From contig OY969087.1 in assembly GCA_963697525.1 (NCBI GenBank), positions 310,001-374,000 on the forward strand: a stretch of 64,000 nt of DNA. The letters run 5' to 3'. This stretch comes from Bradymonas sp963697525 (GTDB taxonomy: Bacteria; Myxococcota_A; Bradymonadia; Bradymonadales; Bradymonadaceae). The position numbers and the translations under genes are program-made. The notes below the pieces were generated by a model. It made no database searches. It worked only from the letters and a program-made list of their open reading frames with translations, and was not told the DNA's origin. Of the stretch, positions 44,012-53,042 are shown one piece after another (within the stretch, counting starts at the first letter, position 1; every line of letters begins with the position of its first letter).

Positions 44012-45888
44012 TGAAGCTCAAATACCTTGTCGCCATCACGGTCGTCCTGGCCGCCTGCTCCGGCCAGAGCCCCGACAACGCCGCCACCAACAACGGCGGC
44101 GACTACGGCCGCGGCACCAACAACGCCGGCGGCGGCGCCGGTAGCAGCGACGCCGGCGACTACGTGCCCGACCAGGAAGAGGACTTCAGCTTCTCGGCGC
44201 CGGCGGTCGTCGGCGAGCACGTCTATGTGGCCAACGAGACGCTCAACTCGGTGGCGGTTATCGACAGCCGCAACCTGTCCATCTCCACCCGGCAGGTCGG
44301 CTTTCGGCCCACCCAGATCGCCGGCCCCGACGCCCAGCGCGCCCAGCCCGGCGCCGACGCCAACGTGATGGTCCTCGACGAGGGCTCCCACGCGGTGAGC
44401 ATCCTGGCGACCGACAGCACCAAGGTCACCACCGTCGAGGTCATGGCCCACGCCAACCGCCTGGCCATGGAGCCGACCGGGACGACCTCGGTGGCCTGGT
44501 ATGACCCGGCCTCGGCCAAGGCCAGCGACCCCGCCGGCGACCTGTCGTCGGTGTCGGTGGTCCAAGACGGTAAAGTCTACGCCATCTCGGTGGGCTTCCA
44601 CGTGCGCTCGGTCTTCTTCGACGACGCCGGCACGCGCGCCCTGGTGCTCACCGACGACGGCATCAGCGTCATCGACCTGACCAGTCTGTCCGGTGACGCC
44701 ATCGCGCCGCCCACTCCGGTGGTGCCTGTTCAGTATCAGACGAGCCAGCCCGAAGACCTGGAGGTGCTCGTCTCCCACGACGGCAAATGGGCGGTCACCC
44801 GCAGCGCGACCTTCGAGGGCGTGGTCCTGTTGGACATCGACAGCGGCGAACATCACTTCTTGCCGCTTCCGGAGATCCCCAGCGACATCGACCTCATCGA
44901 CGACGGCCACCTCGAGGTGCTCATCATGCTTCGCGGCCACGCCCAGGCGGTGCGCGCGACCATCCCCGACGGGCTGATCGCCGCCGCCGACGCGATGACG
45001 CCGGCCGAACAGGCCCTCTCGGGCACCCTCGACGCCGGCTTGGACGCTGGCGGCGACGCCGGAACGGACGCGGGCGCGGATACCGGCGCCAGCTTGGACG
45101 CCGGAACAGACGCGGGCGCGGACGCCAGCAGCGGGCTCGACGCCGGCTTGGACGCCGCCGACGCCAGCGCCAGCTCGCCGGACGCCGCCCAAACCAACAC
45201 GTTCGCGTTTCCCACCGGCATCGACGGCTTCCACGTCGCCGACGTCGTGGTGCCCGGCATGGGCGCGGCCAGCGTCGCCCAGGACGGCCAGACCGCCCTG
45301 CTCTTTACGACGCTCGGCGGCGAAAAACGCGCCGTCCTCTACGACCTCGCCGACGATACCCAGCGCACGCTGGCCTTCGAGAAGGGCGTTCGCGGCGCGC
45401 TCTCCGATCGCAGCGGGCACACCTTCCTGGTGTTTCACACCAAGGAGGACGGCCCCATTCCGCCCGACGCCACCCCCGCCGACCCGGAGTATATCGCCCG
45501 AAGCTGGGGCGTGTCGGTGCTCGATGTCGCCTCGGCGGCCACCCGCCTGGTGTTGACCGACCATGAGCCCGGCCAGGCGACCCTGTGGTCGCCCGATGAG
45601 GGCGACCACAGGGTCTACCTGATCTTCAAGGCGCCCGCGCCCACCGGGGGCCAACGGCCGGCCGACATCGAGCCGTCGTACCGCGACGTGTTGACCATCA
45701 ACCTGCGAAGCTTTCGTTCCGATAGCTTTCGCGTGCCCAGCCTCCCGGAGGGGCTCGGGCCCATCCCCAGCGCCGGGCGCATCTACATCAGCCAGCGCCA
45801 TCCGCAGGGGCGCATGACCTTCGTCGACGCCGACACCGGCGCTCGCCAGACGATTACTGGATACCAGCTAAACGCGGGGATTGAGTGA
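44011..45888 (+). CDS. lipoprotein with propeller-like repeats and DAG linker (operon gene 2)
   Basis: 625 aa, lipobox LAAC at residue 16. After a Gly/Asn linker, the motif DYVPDQEEDFSFSAPAVVGEHVYVAN parallels the start of gene 1 (VPEQEEFLVRN...YVFVPN), showing common ancestry. A central insertion of about 45 residues is Asp-Ala-Gly rich (LDAGLDAGGDAGTDAG), then propeller strands resume. The end (ITGYQLNAGIE) mirrors gene 1 (VSGYELNAGIQ). Translation is coupled to gene 1 (TAATG) and gene 3 (TGATG). Confidence 0.82.
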   Translation: MKLKYLVAITVVLAACSGQSPDNAATNNGGDYGRGTNNAGGGAGSSDAGDYVPDQEEDFSFSAPAVVGEHVYVANETLNSVAVIDSRNLSISTRQVGFRPTQIAGPDAQRAQPGADANVMVLDEGSHAVSILATDSTKVTTVEVMAHANRLAMEPTGTTSVAWYDPASAKASDPAGDLSSVSVVQDGKVYAISVGFHVRSVFFDDAGTRALVLTDDGISVIDLTSLSGDAIAPPTPVVPVQYQTSQPEDLEVLVSHDGKWAVTRSATFEGVVLLDIDSGEHHFLPLPEIPSDIDLIDDGHLEVLIMLRGHAQAVRATIPDGLIAAADAMTPAEQALSGTLDAGLDAGGDAGTDAGADTGASLDAGTDAGADASSGLDAGLDAADASASSPDAAQTNTFAFPTGIDGFHVADVVVPGMGAASVAQDGQTALLFTTLGGEKRAVLYDLADDTQRTLAFEKGVRGALSDRSGHTFLVFHTKEDGPIPPDATPADPEYIARSWGVSVLDVASAATRLVLTDHEPGQATLWSPDEGDHRVYLIFKAPAPTGGQRPADIEPSYRDVLTINLRSFRSDSFRVPSLPEGLGPIPSAGRIYISQRHPQGRMTFVDADTGARQTITGYQLNAGIE

Positions 45889-47522
45889 TGTTGTTACCAA
45901 AGATGCCCAAACTCCTGACGCTGCTGCTGCTGGCCGGCCTGCTGGCCGGACTGGTGACAGGTTGTGGCGATGATCACCACCACGCGGCGGCGTGGAGTCA
46001 GCCGCTGCGCATCAGCCAACCGCTCCAGGCCAACGGCGACTTGCTGTACGTCAACAAGAGCTTCGAGCAGGTCATGCGGCTTCGCCCGGGGCGCAGCGGC
46101 GACCAGATCTCGCTGAAGGTCGACCGCGCGCCCACCGGCGCCGACCCCGGGGCGACCGCGTTGTCGGCGGACCACTCCCAGCTCTACGTGGTCGACGAGC
46201 AGCACGCCACGCAGGGCGCGAGCTTGAGCGTCTTTGACGTGACCGGCGACAAGCTCACCTCCAAGACCGTGGGGCTGGACAGCACCTACGACCGGCTGTC
46301 GGTCGACCCGGCCGGCGAGTTTTTGCTGCTCAGCTTCACCGGCGACAGCGGCGACTTCATCGCGCGCAACTTGAACGAGCTGGGCATCGTCGACCTGCGC
46401 GACGGCATCGGCGCCGACGAGAAGGCCAGCTTCGAGACGCTGGCTAGCCGGCCGCGCGACATCGTCTTCGCGCCCAAATTCCAGCTCGGCGGCGCCGACC
46501 AGCGCCTGGCGGCGGCGCTCTCGCCCAGCGAGGTCACCATCATCGACCTGCTCGCCCAGGACCCGGCCAACCGGCTGCGCGAGGTGCCGCTGACCATCAG
46601 CCAGGCCGACCAGGTGCGCACGCCCACTCAGGCGATCTTCGACGTCACCCCCGACGAGACCATGCCCGACACCGTCAGCCTGTACCTGCTGACCGACAGC
46701 GGCCAGGACATCACCCACGTGTCCATCCAGCCGAGCGTGCGTCAGGACACCAATAAGAAGTTCGACATCAGCATCAACCAGCTCGCCGCCGGCCAGAATC
46801 CCGGGCGCATGCAGCTGCTGCACCTGGGTGACCAGGGCGCGCGGATCCTCGCGCTCGACCGCTACCAGCCGCGCTTTACCCTGGTCGACGTGCAGTCCGG
46901 AGAGAGTTCGACCTTCGACCTGCCGATGACCGCGCCCGCCGAGGATATGCTCACCTACCAGACCACCGTCGACGGCCAGCCGGAGACGCGCGTGCTCGCC
47001 TGGTCGACGCGCTCGCCGCTGGTGGCGGTGATCCGGCCCGAGAGCATCGCCATCAGCGACGAGACGCCCACCCTGGGCCGAAGCGTCCAGGCCATCCGCC
47101 TCAAAGCCGCGCCCAGCAGCGTCGAGCTCGACGCCGCCGGCGCCGGTGAGCGCGCCATCGTCCACCACAGCGGGCTGAGCGCGGGCTTTACGGTGCTCGA
47201 CCTGCATACCAACCGCGCCGTGCCCATCCAGGGCGCCTCGCTGGGGGATATCTACTTCGGCCAGACCTACGCCTACGGCGTGTTTCGCGGCCAGCCCTAC
47301 GTGGGGATCTTCGACCTGGAGACCGGCCACCCGACGGCCTTCGAGCTGCCCGAAGAAGGCGAGCATATCTACCTGGACAGCGCCGACGAGCTGCTCGTCG
47401 TCCAGCACGCCGACCCCACCGGAAGCTTTACGCTGCTCAACGCCACCGACCCCACGCCCAAGCACGCGCGGGTGTTCGACGACGTGTTCCTCCAAGATCT
47501 TTTCGGACAGGAGCTGCCATGA
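45888..47522 (+). CDS. lipoprotein with propeller-like repeats (operon gene 3)
   Basis: 544 aa from the ATG at 45888 that overlaps the previous stop. The signal peptide has a long Leu-rich core and lipobox VTGC, followed by GDDHHHAAA, a natural His cluster. Strands such as GDLLYVNKSFEQVMRLRPG, HSQLYVVDEQHA and TRVLAWSTRSPLVAVIRPESIAI again suggest a propeller. It lacks the DAG linker. Divergent from genes 1 and 2 but in the same place and order; the stop overlaps the barrel start by 4 bp. Confidence 0.8.
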   Translation: MLLPKMPKLLTLLLLAGLLAGLVTGCGDDHHHAAAWSQPLRISQPLQANGDLLYVNKSFEQVMRLRPGRSGDQISLKVDRAPTGADPGATALSADHSQLYVVDEQHATQGASLSVFDVTGDKLTSKTVGLDSTYDRLSVDPAGEFLLLSFTGDSGDFIARNLNELGIVDLRDGIGADEKASFETLASRPRDIVFAPKFQLGGADQRLAAALSPSEVTIIDLLAQDPANRLREVPLTISQADQVRTPTQAIFDVTPDETMPDTVSLYLLTDSGQDITHVSIQPSVRQDTNKKFDISINQLAAGQNPGRMQLLHLGDQGARILALDRYQPRFTLVDVQSGESSTFDLPMTAPAEDMLTYQTTVDGQPETRVLAWSTRSPLVAVIRPESIAISDETPTLGRSVQAIRLKAAPSSVELDAAGAGERAIVHHSGLSAGFTVLDLHTNRAVPIQGASLGDIYFGQTYAYGVFRGQPYVGIFDLETGHPTAFELPEEGEHIYLDSADELLVVQHADPTGSFTLLNATDPTPKHARVFDDVFLQDLFGQELP

Positions 47523-48238
47523 GACGTCCCCACGGCTTTTCCAAAGCTGCCGCCGTCGGCTGCCTGCTGGCCGCGCTGTGCATCTCGACGGGCGCCAGCG
47601 CCCAGCAACCCCCGGCCCCCGCGCCGGTGCAGTGGTCGCAGCGCGGCGAGCTGCACGTCGAACTCCGCCTGCCCTCGTACCTGACCAGCGACCCCAGCTT
47701 CGACGCGCTGAGCGACGACGAACAATACACCGGCGGCCTGCTGGCGGTGGGCTACGACCTGGACAAGTGGACGCGCGTGCCCGGGCTGCGCGGCTACCTC
47801 GCCTACGCTGGCGGCGGGCTGAGCCCGTCGCGCTTCGACGGCCAGATGCAGCTTGACTGGAACCGCGCGCTGTTCATGGCCATGGCCGACTGGGGCCCCC
47901 AACTTTGGGGCTTCGTGCGCCCGTCGGTGCGCCTGGGCGCCGGCTACGCCCTGCAATCGCTCGACGTGACCACCACCGGCGCGACCAAGTCGGACTACGC
48001 CCACGACCTGGCCGGCCTGGGCTCGCTGGGCCTGGAGGTGTCCACCCCCCACCCGCTGTGGGGCTCGATGCGCCTGGGCCTGACCGGCGAGTTCGGCTAC
48101 CTCGCCCAGACCACCGCCACCTTCGACGAACTCGGCGGCTCCAGCGGCGGCTGGAACCGCCAGGAGGCCGCGCTGGGAGATCTCAACGCCAACGGCTGGT
48201 TCTGGGATGTGGGCGTGGGGTTGAGCTTCGCTTTATAG
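47519..48238 (+). CDS. outer-membrane beta-barrel protein (operon gene 4)
   Basis: 239 aa. The signal peptide is cleaved near GASAQ. Barrel-like strands (LAVGYDLDKW, GYLAYAGGGLSP, VRPSVRLGAGYALQSL, SMRLGLTGEFGYLAQ) follow, and the final strand GWFWDVGVGLSFAL is typical of outer-membrane barrels. Its ATG overlaps the stop of the third lipoprotein (ATGA). Inference: the barrel anchors or exports the three lipoproteins, or forms a surface complex with them. Confidence 0.75.
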   Translation: MRRPHGFSKAAAVGCLLAALCISTGASAQQPPAPAPVQWSQRGELHVELRLPSYLTSDPSFDALSDDEQYTGGLLAVGYDLDKWTRVPGLRGYLAYAGGGLSPSRFDGQMQLDWNRALFMAMADWGPQLWGFVRPSVRLGAGYALQSLDVTTTGATKSDYAHDLAGLGSLGLEVSTPHPLWGSMRLGLTGEFGYLAQTTATFDELGGSSGGWNRQEAALGDLNANGWFWDVGVGLSFAL

Positions 48239-48264
48239 GCACCGGCCCAGGAAGAACCTGTGAT

Positions 48265-48615
48265 TCACGGGTCCGATCTCCGCTTGGGGACGGGATCGTG
48301 CGTGCCCATGGGAACGTCCAGCGTGCACGAGCGAATGCGGTGAATGGAGAGGGAAAGGCCGCGCCAAAATCCAAATCTCTTTACGGCAATCACCGAATAT
48401 TCGGAGCACGTCGGTATATACCGGCATTCCTCCCGCCCCTCTTCGAGCGGGCGAAATACCGGTTGATAAAAATCCTCGACACCATGCACGTACAGCGATG
48501 CGATGATCTGATTGTCGGGACTACGAAGCGTGTCCAACAACCCCAGCGACACCACGAGTAGCAGGGCAATCAGATAGGGTTCCGGACGCTTTAGGCGTTG
48601 TTGCAGTGAGGACAT
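48265..48615 (-). CDS. yidD: YidD-family membrane protein insertion efficiency factor
   Basis: 116 aa. The YidD signature CRYIPTCSEYSVIAVKRFGFWRG is complete, and SLSIHRIRSCT supplies the later conserved Arg and Cys. An N-terminal hydrophobic helix (PYLIALLLVVSLGLL) is longer than in canonical YidD (about 70-85 aa), which has an amphipathic helix. It assists YidC/Sec membrane insertion. It is not in the usual rpmH-rnpA-yidD-yidC context here. Its start overlaps the upstream gene by 25 bp. Confidence 0.85.
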   Translation of the reverse strand: MSSLQQRLKRPEPYLIALLLVVSLGLLDTLRSPDNQIIASLYVHGVEDFYQPVFRPLEEGREECRYIPTCSEYSVIAVKRFGFWRGLSLSIHRIRSCTLDVPMGTHDPVPKRRSDP

Positions 48616-49001
48616 TGCGCACTTGCTTGCAGTCGCTTATTTCCGCAGTGTCCGCATTGAATGACGTTACCCTGGGGCCTCGAAAAGAGGAAAATAACCA
48701 ACCCAATGGGGCCCAGGAAAAACACCAGAATCATCCACAGGACGGCGCTGTCCATTCCGCGAGCTTTTGCATCGCGTGCCACCCAAACCAAGATGGCAAT
48801 GTTGATGACGAACAGAATGAGCGGAATCACGATGAATACGCCCCCCATTCCGGCGCAGGTTGCGCACGCCGCAGCTTGCTGGTCCTCCGGCGTCGGTTGA
48901 TTGGCGCTCTGGGCGCTTGCAATCGCAGGGACCAGCGACACGGCGCTCGAAGCAGCGACGTAGTAAAGACTTTTGGCTCGTCCCGACAGTTTTGATTTCA
49001 T
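48591..49001 (-). CDS. small membrane protein with C-terminal zinc ribbon
   Basis: 136 aa. Signal-like helix (SLYYVAASSAVSLVPAIASA), a CATCAG pair, two membrane helices (FIVIPLILFVINIAILVWV and AVLWMILVFFLGPIGLVIFLF) resembling the PLDc_N module, then CGHCGNKRL...CPHC, a zinc ribbon. ATG at 49001 follows GGA; an ATG at 49010 is in frame. The overlap with yidD suggests co-translation and a membrane-biogenesis role, by inference. The 270-bp upstream (49002-49271) contains no recognisable gene. Confidence 0.7.
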   Translation of the reverse strand: MKSKLSGRAKSLYYVAASSAVSLVPAIASAQSANQPTPEDQQAAACATCAGMGGVFIVIPLILFVINIAILVWVARDAKARGMDSAVLWMILVFFLGPIGLVIFLFSRPQGNVIQCGHCGNKRLQASAQCPHCNNA

Positions 49002-49271
49002 GTTTTCCATTCGGTTGTTCTAAAAGTGGACACCAGCGATTCTCGAGCGTGTCGTCGCGATCGCACACTCTCCTGCGAGTCACGCAAAACGACACAGTGC
49101 GCGCACGGGAGAAGCTTACTCATCAAGTCGAGCGTCGAAAAAACTCGACGAACGCTGCCACCCAGGAAGTTGGCCTCAGTTGTAGTTTCTTAGTACACGA
49201 TGCATCAAACTTCTGTCAATCATTTATCCGCTATTCGTTAGTTGCGAACGCACCGCAGCTCTTCGATCCGT

Positions 49272-49528
49272 GAAGCAACCACGCCGCGATCGGCGGACGT
49301 AAATCTTAACTGCGAAAATAGGCGGGGTCGCGCCCCCGTGGACGCCGTCGATTGCCTGCACCCTGGTCGATTCGCTGCGTGGGAGCCTCGACCACAGTTC
49401 AGAGGTCGGGGCCTCGACCACCGGCGTGGGAGCCGGCCTATTTTCGCATCTAAGATTAAAGGCTTCGAGGTTGGCGGTGGTGGGCGATTCGTGGCTTCGA
49501 GGTTGGCGGTGGTGGGCAAGTCGTGGCG
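49272..49528 (+). repeat. foldback repeat copy R1
   Basis: About 255-bp element. A 21-bp arm (49302-49322) ending TGCGAAAATAGG is inverted at 49437-49457 with 19 matches, so the core folds back on itself. Between the arms are further GC hairpins, and after the core come two GGTTGGCGGTGGTGGGC units. Near-identical copies at 49533 (partial) and 50182. Confidence 0.85.
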
Positions 49529-49532
49529 CCGC

Positions 49533-49640
49533 GAAGCAACCACGCCGCGATCGGCGGACGTAAATCTTAACTGCGAAAATAGGCGGGGTCGCGCCCCCGT
49601 GGACGCCGTGGATAGCCTGCACCTTGGTCGATTCGCTGCG
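49533..49640 (+). repeat. foldback repeat copy R2 (5' half only)
   Basis: About 108 bp matching the first half of R1 (GAAGCAACCACGCCG through TGGTCGATTCGCTGCG) and then breaking off. It contains one arm only. It lies about 95 bp upstream of the transposase start. Confidence 0.85.
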
Positions 49641-49734
49641 GCCTTTGCAGTTTTTTTACGCAACGAAATCGCGAAAACGCCGAAAACCATAATAGAGGAG
49701 GTGACGCTACACGCAGCCGCATGAAAAGGAGAAA

Positions 49735-50175
49735 ATGATGCCACAATTTTGGCAAGTGTTCATTCATCTGGTCTGGGGAACGAAGAAGCGCAAGCATCTG
49801 CTTCGAAGGCCAATCGAGAAGGTCGTTCATCAGGCGATCAGAGACACCGCCCGAGAATTCGGGCTGGTTCCAATCATTGTCAATTCAGCTTGGAATCACA
49901 CGCATTCGCTCTTTAGTTGGAGCCCGGGGTGCCTCATCGAGGACGCGGTGCGAGACTTCAAACACGCATCGTACGAGCAGGTCGAGGCCTTGCGAAAAGA
50001 CCAAGTTCGCGTTCCGAAACTCGAGTGGCAAACAGGACATTCTGCTTTTTCGGTGAGCCGAGGCGAAGTAGACGACGTCAAGCAGTACATAGCCGACCAA
50101 AAGGACCGGCACCGCAACCAACAGACCGAATTCGAATTCGAGGGTTGGCTCGCAACCTACGAAGAAGAATCATGA
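49735..50175 (+). CDS. IS200/REP-associated (Y1, HUH) transposase
   Basis: 146 aa (or 145 from the ATG at 49738, which is better spaced from GGAG). Transposase_17 family: VFIHLVWGTKKRKHLL start, the HUH motif as NHTH (His55, His57), and the single catalytic Tyr118 in QYIADQ (Y-x3-Q). It would cut and rejoin single-stranded DNA at hairpin-marked ends. No TnpB/IscB gene is adjacent. Flanked by foldback repeats R2 and R3, which are likely its substrates, as for REP-associated tyrosine transposases. All catalytic residues are present. Confidence 0.88.
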   Translation: MMPQFWQVFIHLVWGTKKRKHLLRRPIEKVVHQAIRDTAREFGLVPIIVNSAWNHTHSLFSWSPGCLIEDAVRDFKHASYEQVEALRKDQVRVPKLEWQTGHSAFSVSRGEVDDVKQYIADQKDRHRNQQTEFEFEGWLATYEEES

Positions 50176-50181
50176 CCCCGC

Positions 50182-50416
50182 GAAGCAACCACGCCGCGAT
50201 CGGCGGACGTAAATCTTAACTGCGAAAATAGGCGGGGTCGCGCCCCCGTGGACGCCGTCGATTGCCTGCACCCTGGTCGATTCGCTGCCTGGGAGCATCG
50301 ACCACAGTTCAGAGGTCGGGGCCTCGACCACCGGCGTGGGAGCCGTCCTATTTTCGCATTTAAGACTAAAGGCGTCGAGATTGGCGGTGGTGGGCAAGTC
50401 GTGGCTTCGAGGTTGG
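50182..50416 (+). repeat. foldback repeat copy R3
   Basis: Full-length copy of R1 (few substitutions, e.g. CATTTAAGACT in the right arm) starting 6 bp after the transposase stop codon. It retains both arms and one of the two 3' GGTTGGCGGTGG units. Confidence 0.85.
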
Positions 50417-50827
50417 CAAGTCGGAACGCCGCGGCTTGACACAATCCCAAAATCCACGAAAATTAGAGGTGCCGGGCTCTCCTTCGTGCCGCCGCTTTCT
50501 GATGCGGCAAAGGGAGTGTGGATAACCCGAATTAATGACCGGTGTCGTTGCGAGGCAATATCAGCCTTGCGAGCTGTGCAGTCGAGCCCTGCAGGCGATG
50601 CAACGCATCGTCGAAGCGCGAGACGTACAGCTCGAATGGCTGATGAGCCGCAGCAGACACCGGGCAGCCGATTCGGGTGGAGGTTGCGGTTACGGCCCGC
50701 CGCGCCACGTTCGATACGTTTGACTCAGGCCAAACGTTCGTTTTGTGGTGCGGCTCGAATGGCCAGATGAAACCCGTCGCCGTGCCCCACACAACCTCAA
50801 TCCTCGCCGTACGACGGAGGACCCGAC
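50417..50827. other. intergenic region upstream of kamA, no gene recognised
   Basis: About 410 bp between R3 and kamA. A 62-codon frame at 50535-50723 (CELCSRALQAMQRI) has no Shine-Dalgarno or recognisable homology. GGAGG at 50814-50818 is the kamA ribosome-binding site. Confidence 0.4.
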
Positions 50828-52246
50828 ATGGCTACCGCCGAAGACATCAACAAGCTGACGCACCCCAAGTCCAAAGCCGAGCCGCCCAAAGAGCGCCGGG
50901 TCAAGCCGCCGGTGGACCCGTCGACGCTGACCCACCGCGATCTGCGCGACGGCCAGTGGTGGCGCGACATGCCCGCCTTTGCCGACGTCGACGAGGAGCA
51001 ATTCCTCGACTACATCTGGCAGATGCGCAACTCCGCCTACGGCGAGGACAAGCTGGTCAGCCTCATCGAGGGCGTGGCCCCCGACGAGTTCGTCGCCGAC
51101 GTCAAAAAGGGCTTCCACCTGGTGCCCATGGCCGTGCGGGTGACCCCCTATCTGCTCAGCCTCATCGACTGGGACAACCCCTGGGACGACCCCATCCGCC
51201 GCCAGTTCATCCCGCTGGCCAGCCAGCTCCTCGACGACCACCCCATGCTCACCCTGGACAGCCTGCACGAGCAGGAGGACGCGCCGGTGCCCGGGCTGAC
51301 GCATCGCTACCGGGACAAGGCCCTGTTTTTGGTCATGGACACCTGCCCGGTGTACTGCCGGTTCTGCACGCGCAGTTATGCCATCGGCATCGACACGGAC
51401 ACCGTCGAGAAGGTGCGCCTCAAGGTCGACCCCAACCGCTGGGAGAAGGCCTTCGAGTATATCGAGTCGCGCCCGGAGCTCGAGGATATCGTCATCAGCG
51501 GCGGGGACACCTACAACCTGCCCTTCAAGCACGTCAAAGCCATCGGCGAGCGCCTGCTGCGCATGGACAATATCCGGCGCATTCGCTTCGCCACCAAGGG
51601 CCTGGCGGTCATGCCCATGAAGGTGCTCAGCGACGAGCGCTGGCTCGACGCCATCACCGAGGTGTTGATGCTCGGCCGCCAGTTGCACAAGGAGGTGTGC
51701 ATCCACACCCACTTCAACACCCCCAACGAGATCTCGTCGATCTCCAAGCGGGCCATGAACGTGCTGTTCGAGCGCGGCATGACCGTGCGCAACCAGACGG
51801 TGTTGCAGCGCGGCGTCAACGACTCCGCCGAGACGATGACGCTGCTGACCAAGCGCTTGAGCGAGATCAACGTCCAGCCCTACTACGTCTACCAGCACGA
51901 CATGGTCCAGGGCGTCGAGGACCTGCGCACCACCGTGCAGACCAATATCGACATCGAAAAGCAGGTGCGCGGGGTGACCGCCGGCTTCAACACCGCCACC
52001 CACGTGGTCGACGCCCCCGGCGGCGGCGGCAAGCGCGACGTGCACTCCTACGAGTATTACAACCGCGAGACCGGCGTGAGCGTGTACACCGCCCCGTCGG
52101 TCAAGCCCGGCGAGTTCTTCCTGTACTTCGACCCGCTGCGCGCCCTCTCCGAGGACATCCAGGCCGACTGGCAAGATCCGGCCAAACAGAAGCAAATGTG
52201 CGAGCAGGCCATCGAAGAGGCCAAGGCTCGCAAGGGCGCACGGTAA
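50828..52246 (+). CDS. kamA: lysine 2,3-aminomutase
   Basis: 472-aa radical SAM/PLP enzyme converting L-lysine to L-beta-lysine. The 4Fe-4S motif CPVYCRFC has Cys at 173, 177 and 180 (CxxxCxxC). SGGDTYNLP follows. The PLP-binding Lys402 lies in GGGGKRDVH. GGAGG is well placed before the ATG. A strong terminator follows. It belongs to the same lysine route as the dehydrogenase at 26694, though the genes are 24 kb apart. The longer N-terminus (about 50 residues more than EpmB) favours true KamA over EpmB. Confidence 0.95.
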   Translation: MATAEDINKLTHPKSKAEPPKERRVKPPVDPSTLTHRDLRDGQWWRDMPAFADVDEEQFLDYIWQMRNSAYGEDKLVSLIEGVAPDEFVADVKKGFHLVPMAVRVTPYLLSLIDWDNPWDDPIRRQFIPLASQLLDDHPMLTLDSLHEQEDAPVPGLTHRYRDKALFLVMDTCPVYCRFCTRSYAIGIDTDTVEKVRLKVDPNRWEKAFEYIESRPELEDIVISGGDTYNLPFKHVKAIGERLLRMDNIRRIRFATKGLAVMPMKVLSDERWLDAITEVLMLGRQLHKEVCIHTHFNTPNEISSISKRAMNVLFERGMTVRNQTVLQRGVNDSAETMTLLTKRLSEINVQPYYVYQHDMVQGVEDLRTTVQTNIDIEKQVRGVTAGFNTATHVVDAPGGGGKRDVHSYEYYNRETGVSVYTAPSVKPGEFFLYFDPLRALSEDIQADWQDPAKQKQMCEQAIEEAKARKGAR

Positions 52247-52282
52247 GTCTTGGCGCGCCACGGCGTGAATAACGAGGGTGAT

Positions 52283-52316
52283 GCCCCGGTCTAATCAAAC
52301 AGACCGGGGCTTTTTC
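52283..52316 (+). terminator. intrinsic terminator of kamA
   Basis: GCCCCGGTCT (52283-52292) pairs with AGACCGGGGC (52301-52310), an 8-nt loop, followed by TTTTTCTTTC. Confidence 0.93.
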
Positions 52317-52386
52317 TTTCATTTCGATCGCGAGATCGGTACAAAGAGGGTAGACGATCTGTCTTCCACAAATTGAGGTTGTTGCT

Positions 52387-52968
52387 ATGCGAAAGTATTG
52401 CGTTTGGATGATCGCGTTGCTCACCGCCGGCTTCGTCATGACCGCTGCTCCCAATAACGCCGACGCGGCCCTGCGCCTGGGCGCCGATGGGTTGTGGATG
52501 CCGCTGGCGTTCCAGAACGTCAAAGACGGCAACGCCACCCTGGATAGCGACCATAAATTGGCCAGCTTCGGGGTGAGCGGCCACGGCCTGATGGGCTTCG
52601 ACATCTTCGCCCTGGGCCTGAAGGTCAACTACTTCAACCAGGCCATCGCCTTTGCCAAGAGCGACTCGCGCTTCGAGGAGTTGGACATCAACCTGATGGG
52701 CCGCATCGGCATCCCCACCACCGACATCGCCCTCTTCGCCGAGGTCGGCCCGACGACTAGCCCCGGCTTCGACTACTTCGGCTACAACGCCGGCGCCGGA
52801 GTGAGCTACGACCTGCTCGGCCTGCCCCTTCTGGACCTCAACCTGGGCCTGATGGGCCAGTACGTCAACGTCAGCGACGTCAAGTTCTCCATCGACGGGG
52901 TGGACACCTCCACCAACCTCAACGAGGGCCGGGCGATGTTGTTTTTGGGCGTGGATTTCTCGATCTGA
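52387..52968 (+). CDS. outer-membrane beta-barrel protein
   Basis: 193 aa. The signal peptide (MIALLTAGFVMTAAPNNADA/AL) precedes a barrel-like chain (FDIFALGLKVNYFNQ, IALFAEVGPTTSPG, LLDLNLGLMGQYVNV) with terminal strand AMLFLGVDFSI. An eight-stranded barrel is likely from length. No named family recognised. Separated from kamA by a terminator, so independently transcribed. Confidence 0.72.
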   Translation: MRKYCVWMIALLTAGFVMTAAPNNADAALRLGADGLWMPLAFQNVKDGNATLDSDHKLASFGVSGHGLMGFDIFALGLKVNYFNQAIAFAKSDSRFEELDINLMGRIGIPTTDIALFAEVGPTTSPGFDYFGYNAGAGVSYDLLGLPLLDLNLGLMGQYVNVSDVKFSIDGVDTSTNLNEGRAMLFLGVDFSI

Positions 52969-52980
52969 AATCGGCTCTCG

Positions 52981-53038
52981 GCCAATTCGACCGACCCCGC
53001 GGCGGCGCACACCGCCGCGGGGTCGTCGCGAATTGGCA
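52981..53038. terminator. palindrome between convergent genes
   Basis: GCCAATTCG (52981-52989) pairs with CGAATTGGC (53030-53038), and the inner GACCCCGCGGCGG pairs with CCGCCGCGGGGTC. Long near-continuous stem without a T-tract; possibly a bidirectional transcription barrier between the barrel and UbiA genes. Confidence 0.5.
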
Positions 53039-53042
53039 ACGC

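Noticed and set aside
45999..46010. His-tag-like HHH cluster as cloning artefact in lipoprotein 3
   Set aside because: The GDDHHHAAA run is short, next to the lipobox and in native high-GC codon context; many lipoproteins have such linkers.
49272..50450. Protein-coding ORFs crossing the foldback repeats
   Set aside because: The frames repeat the same peptide (TASTGARPRLF) only because the DNA repeats; there are no ribosome sites and both strands are equally open.
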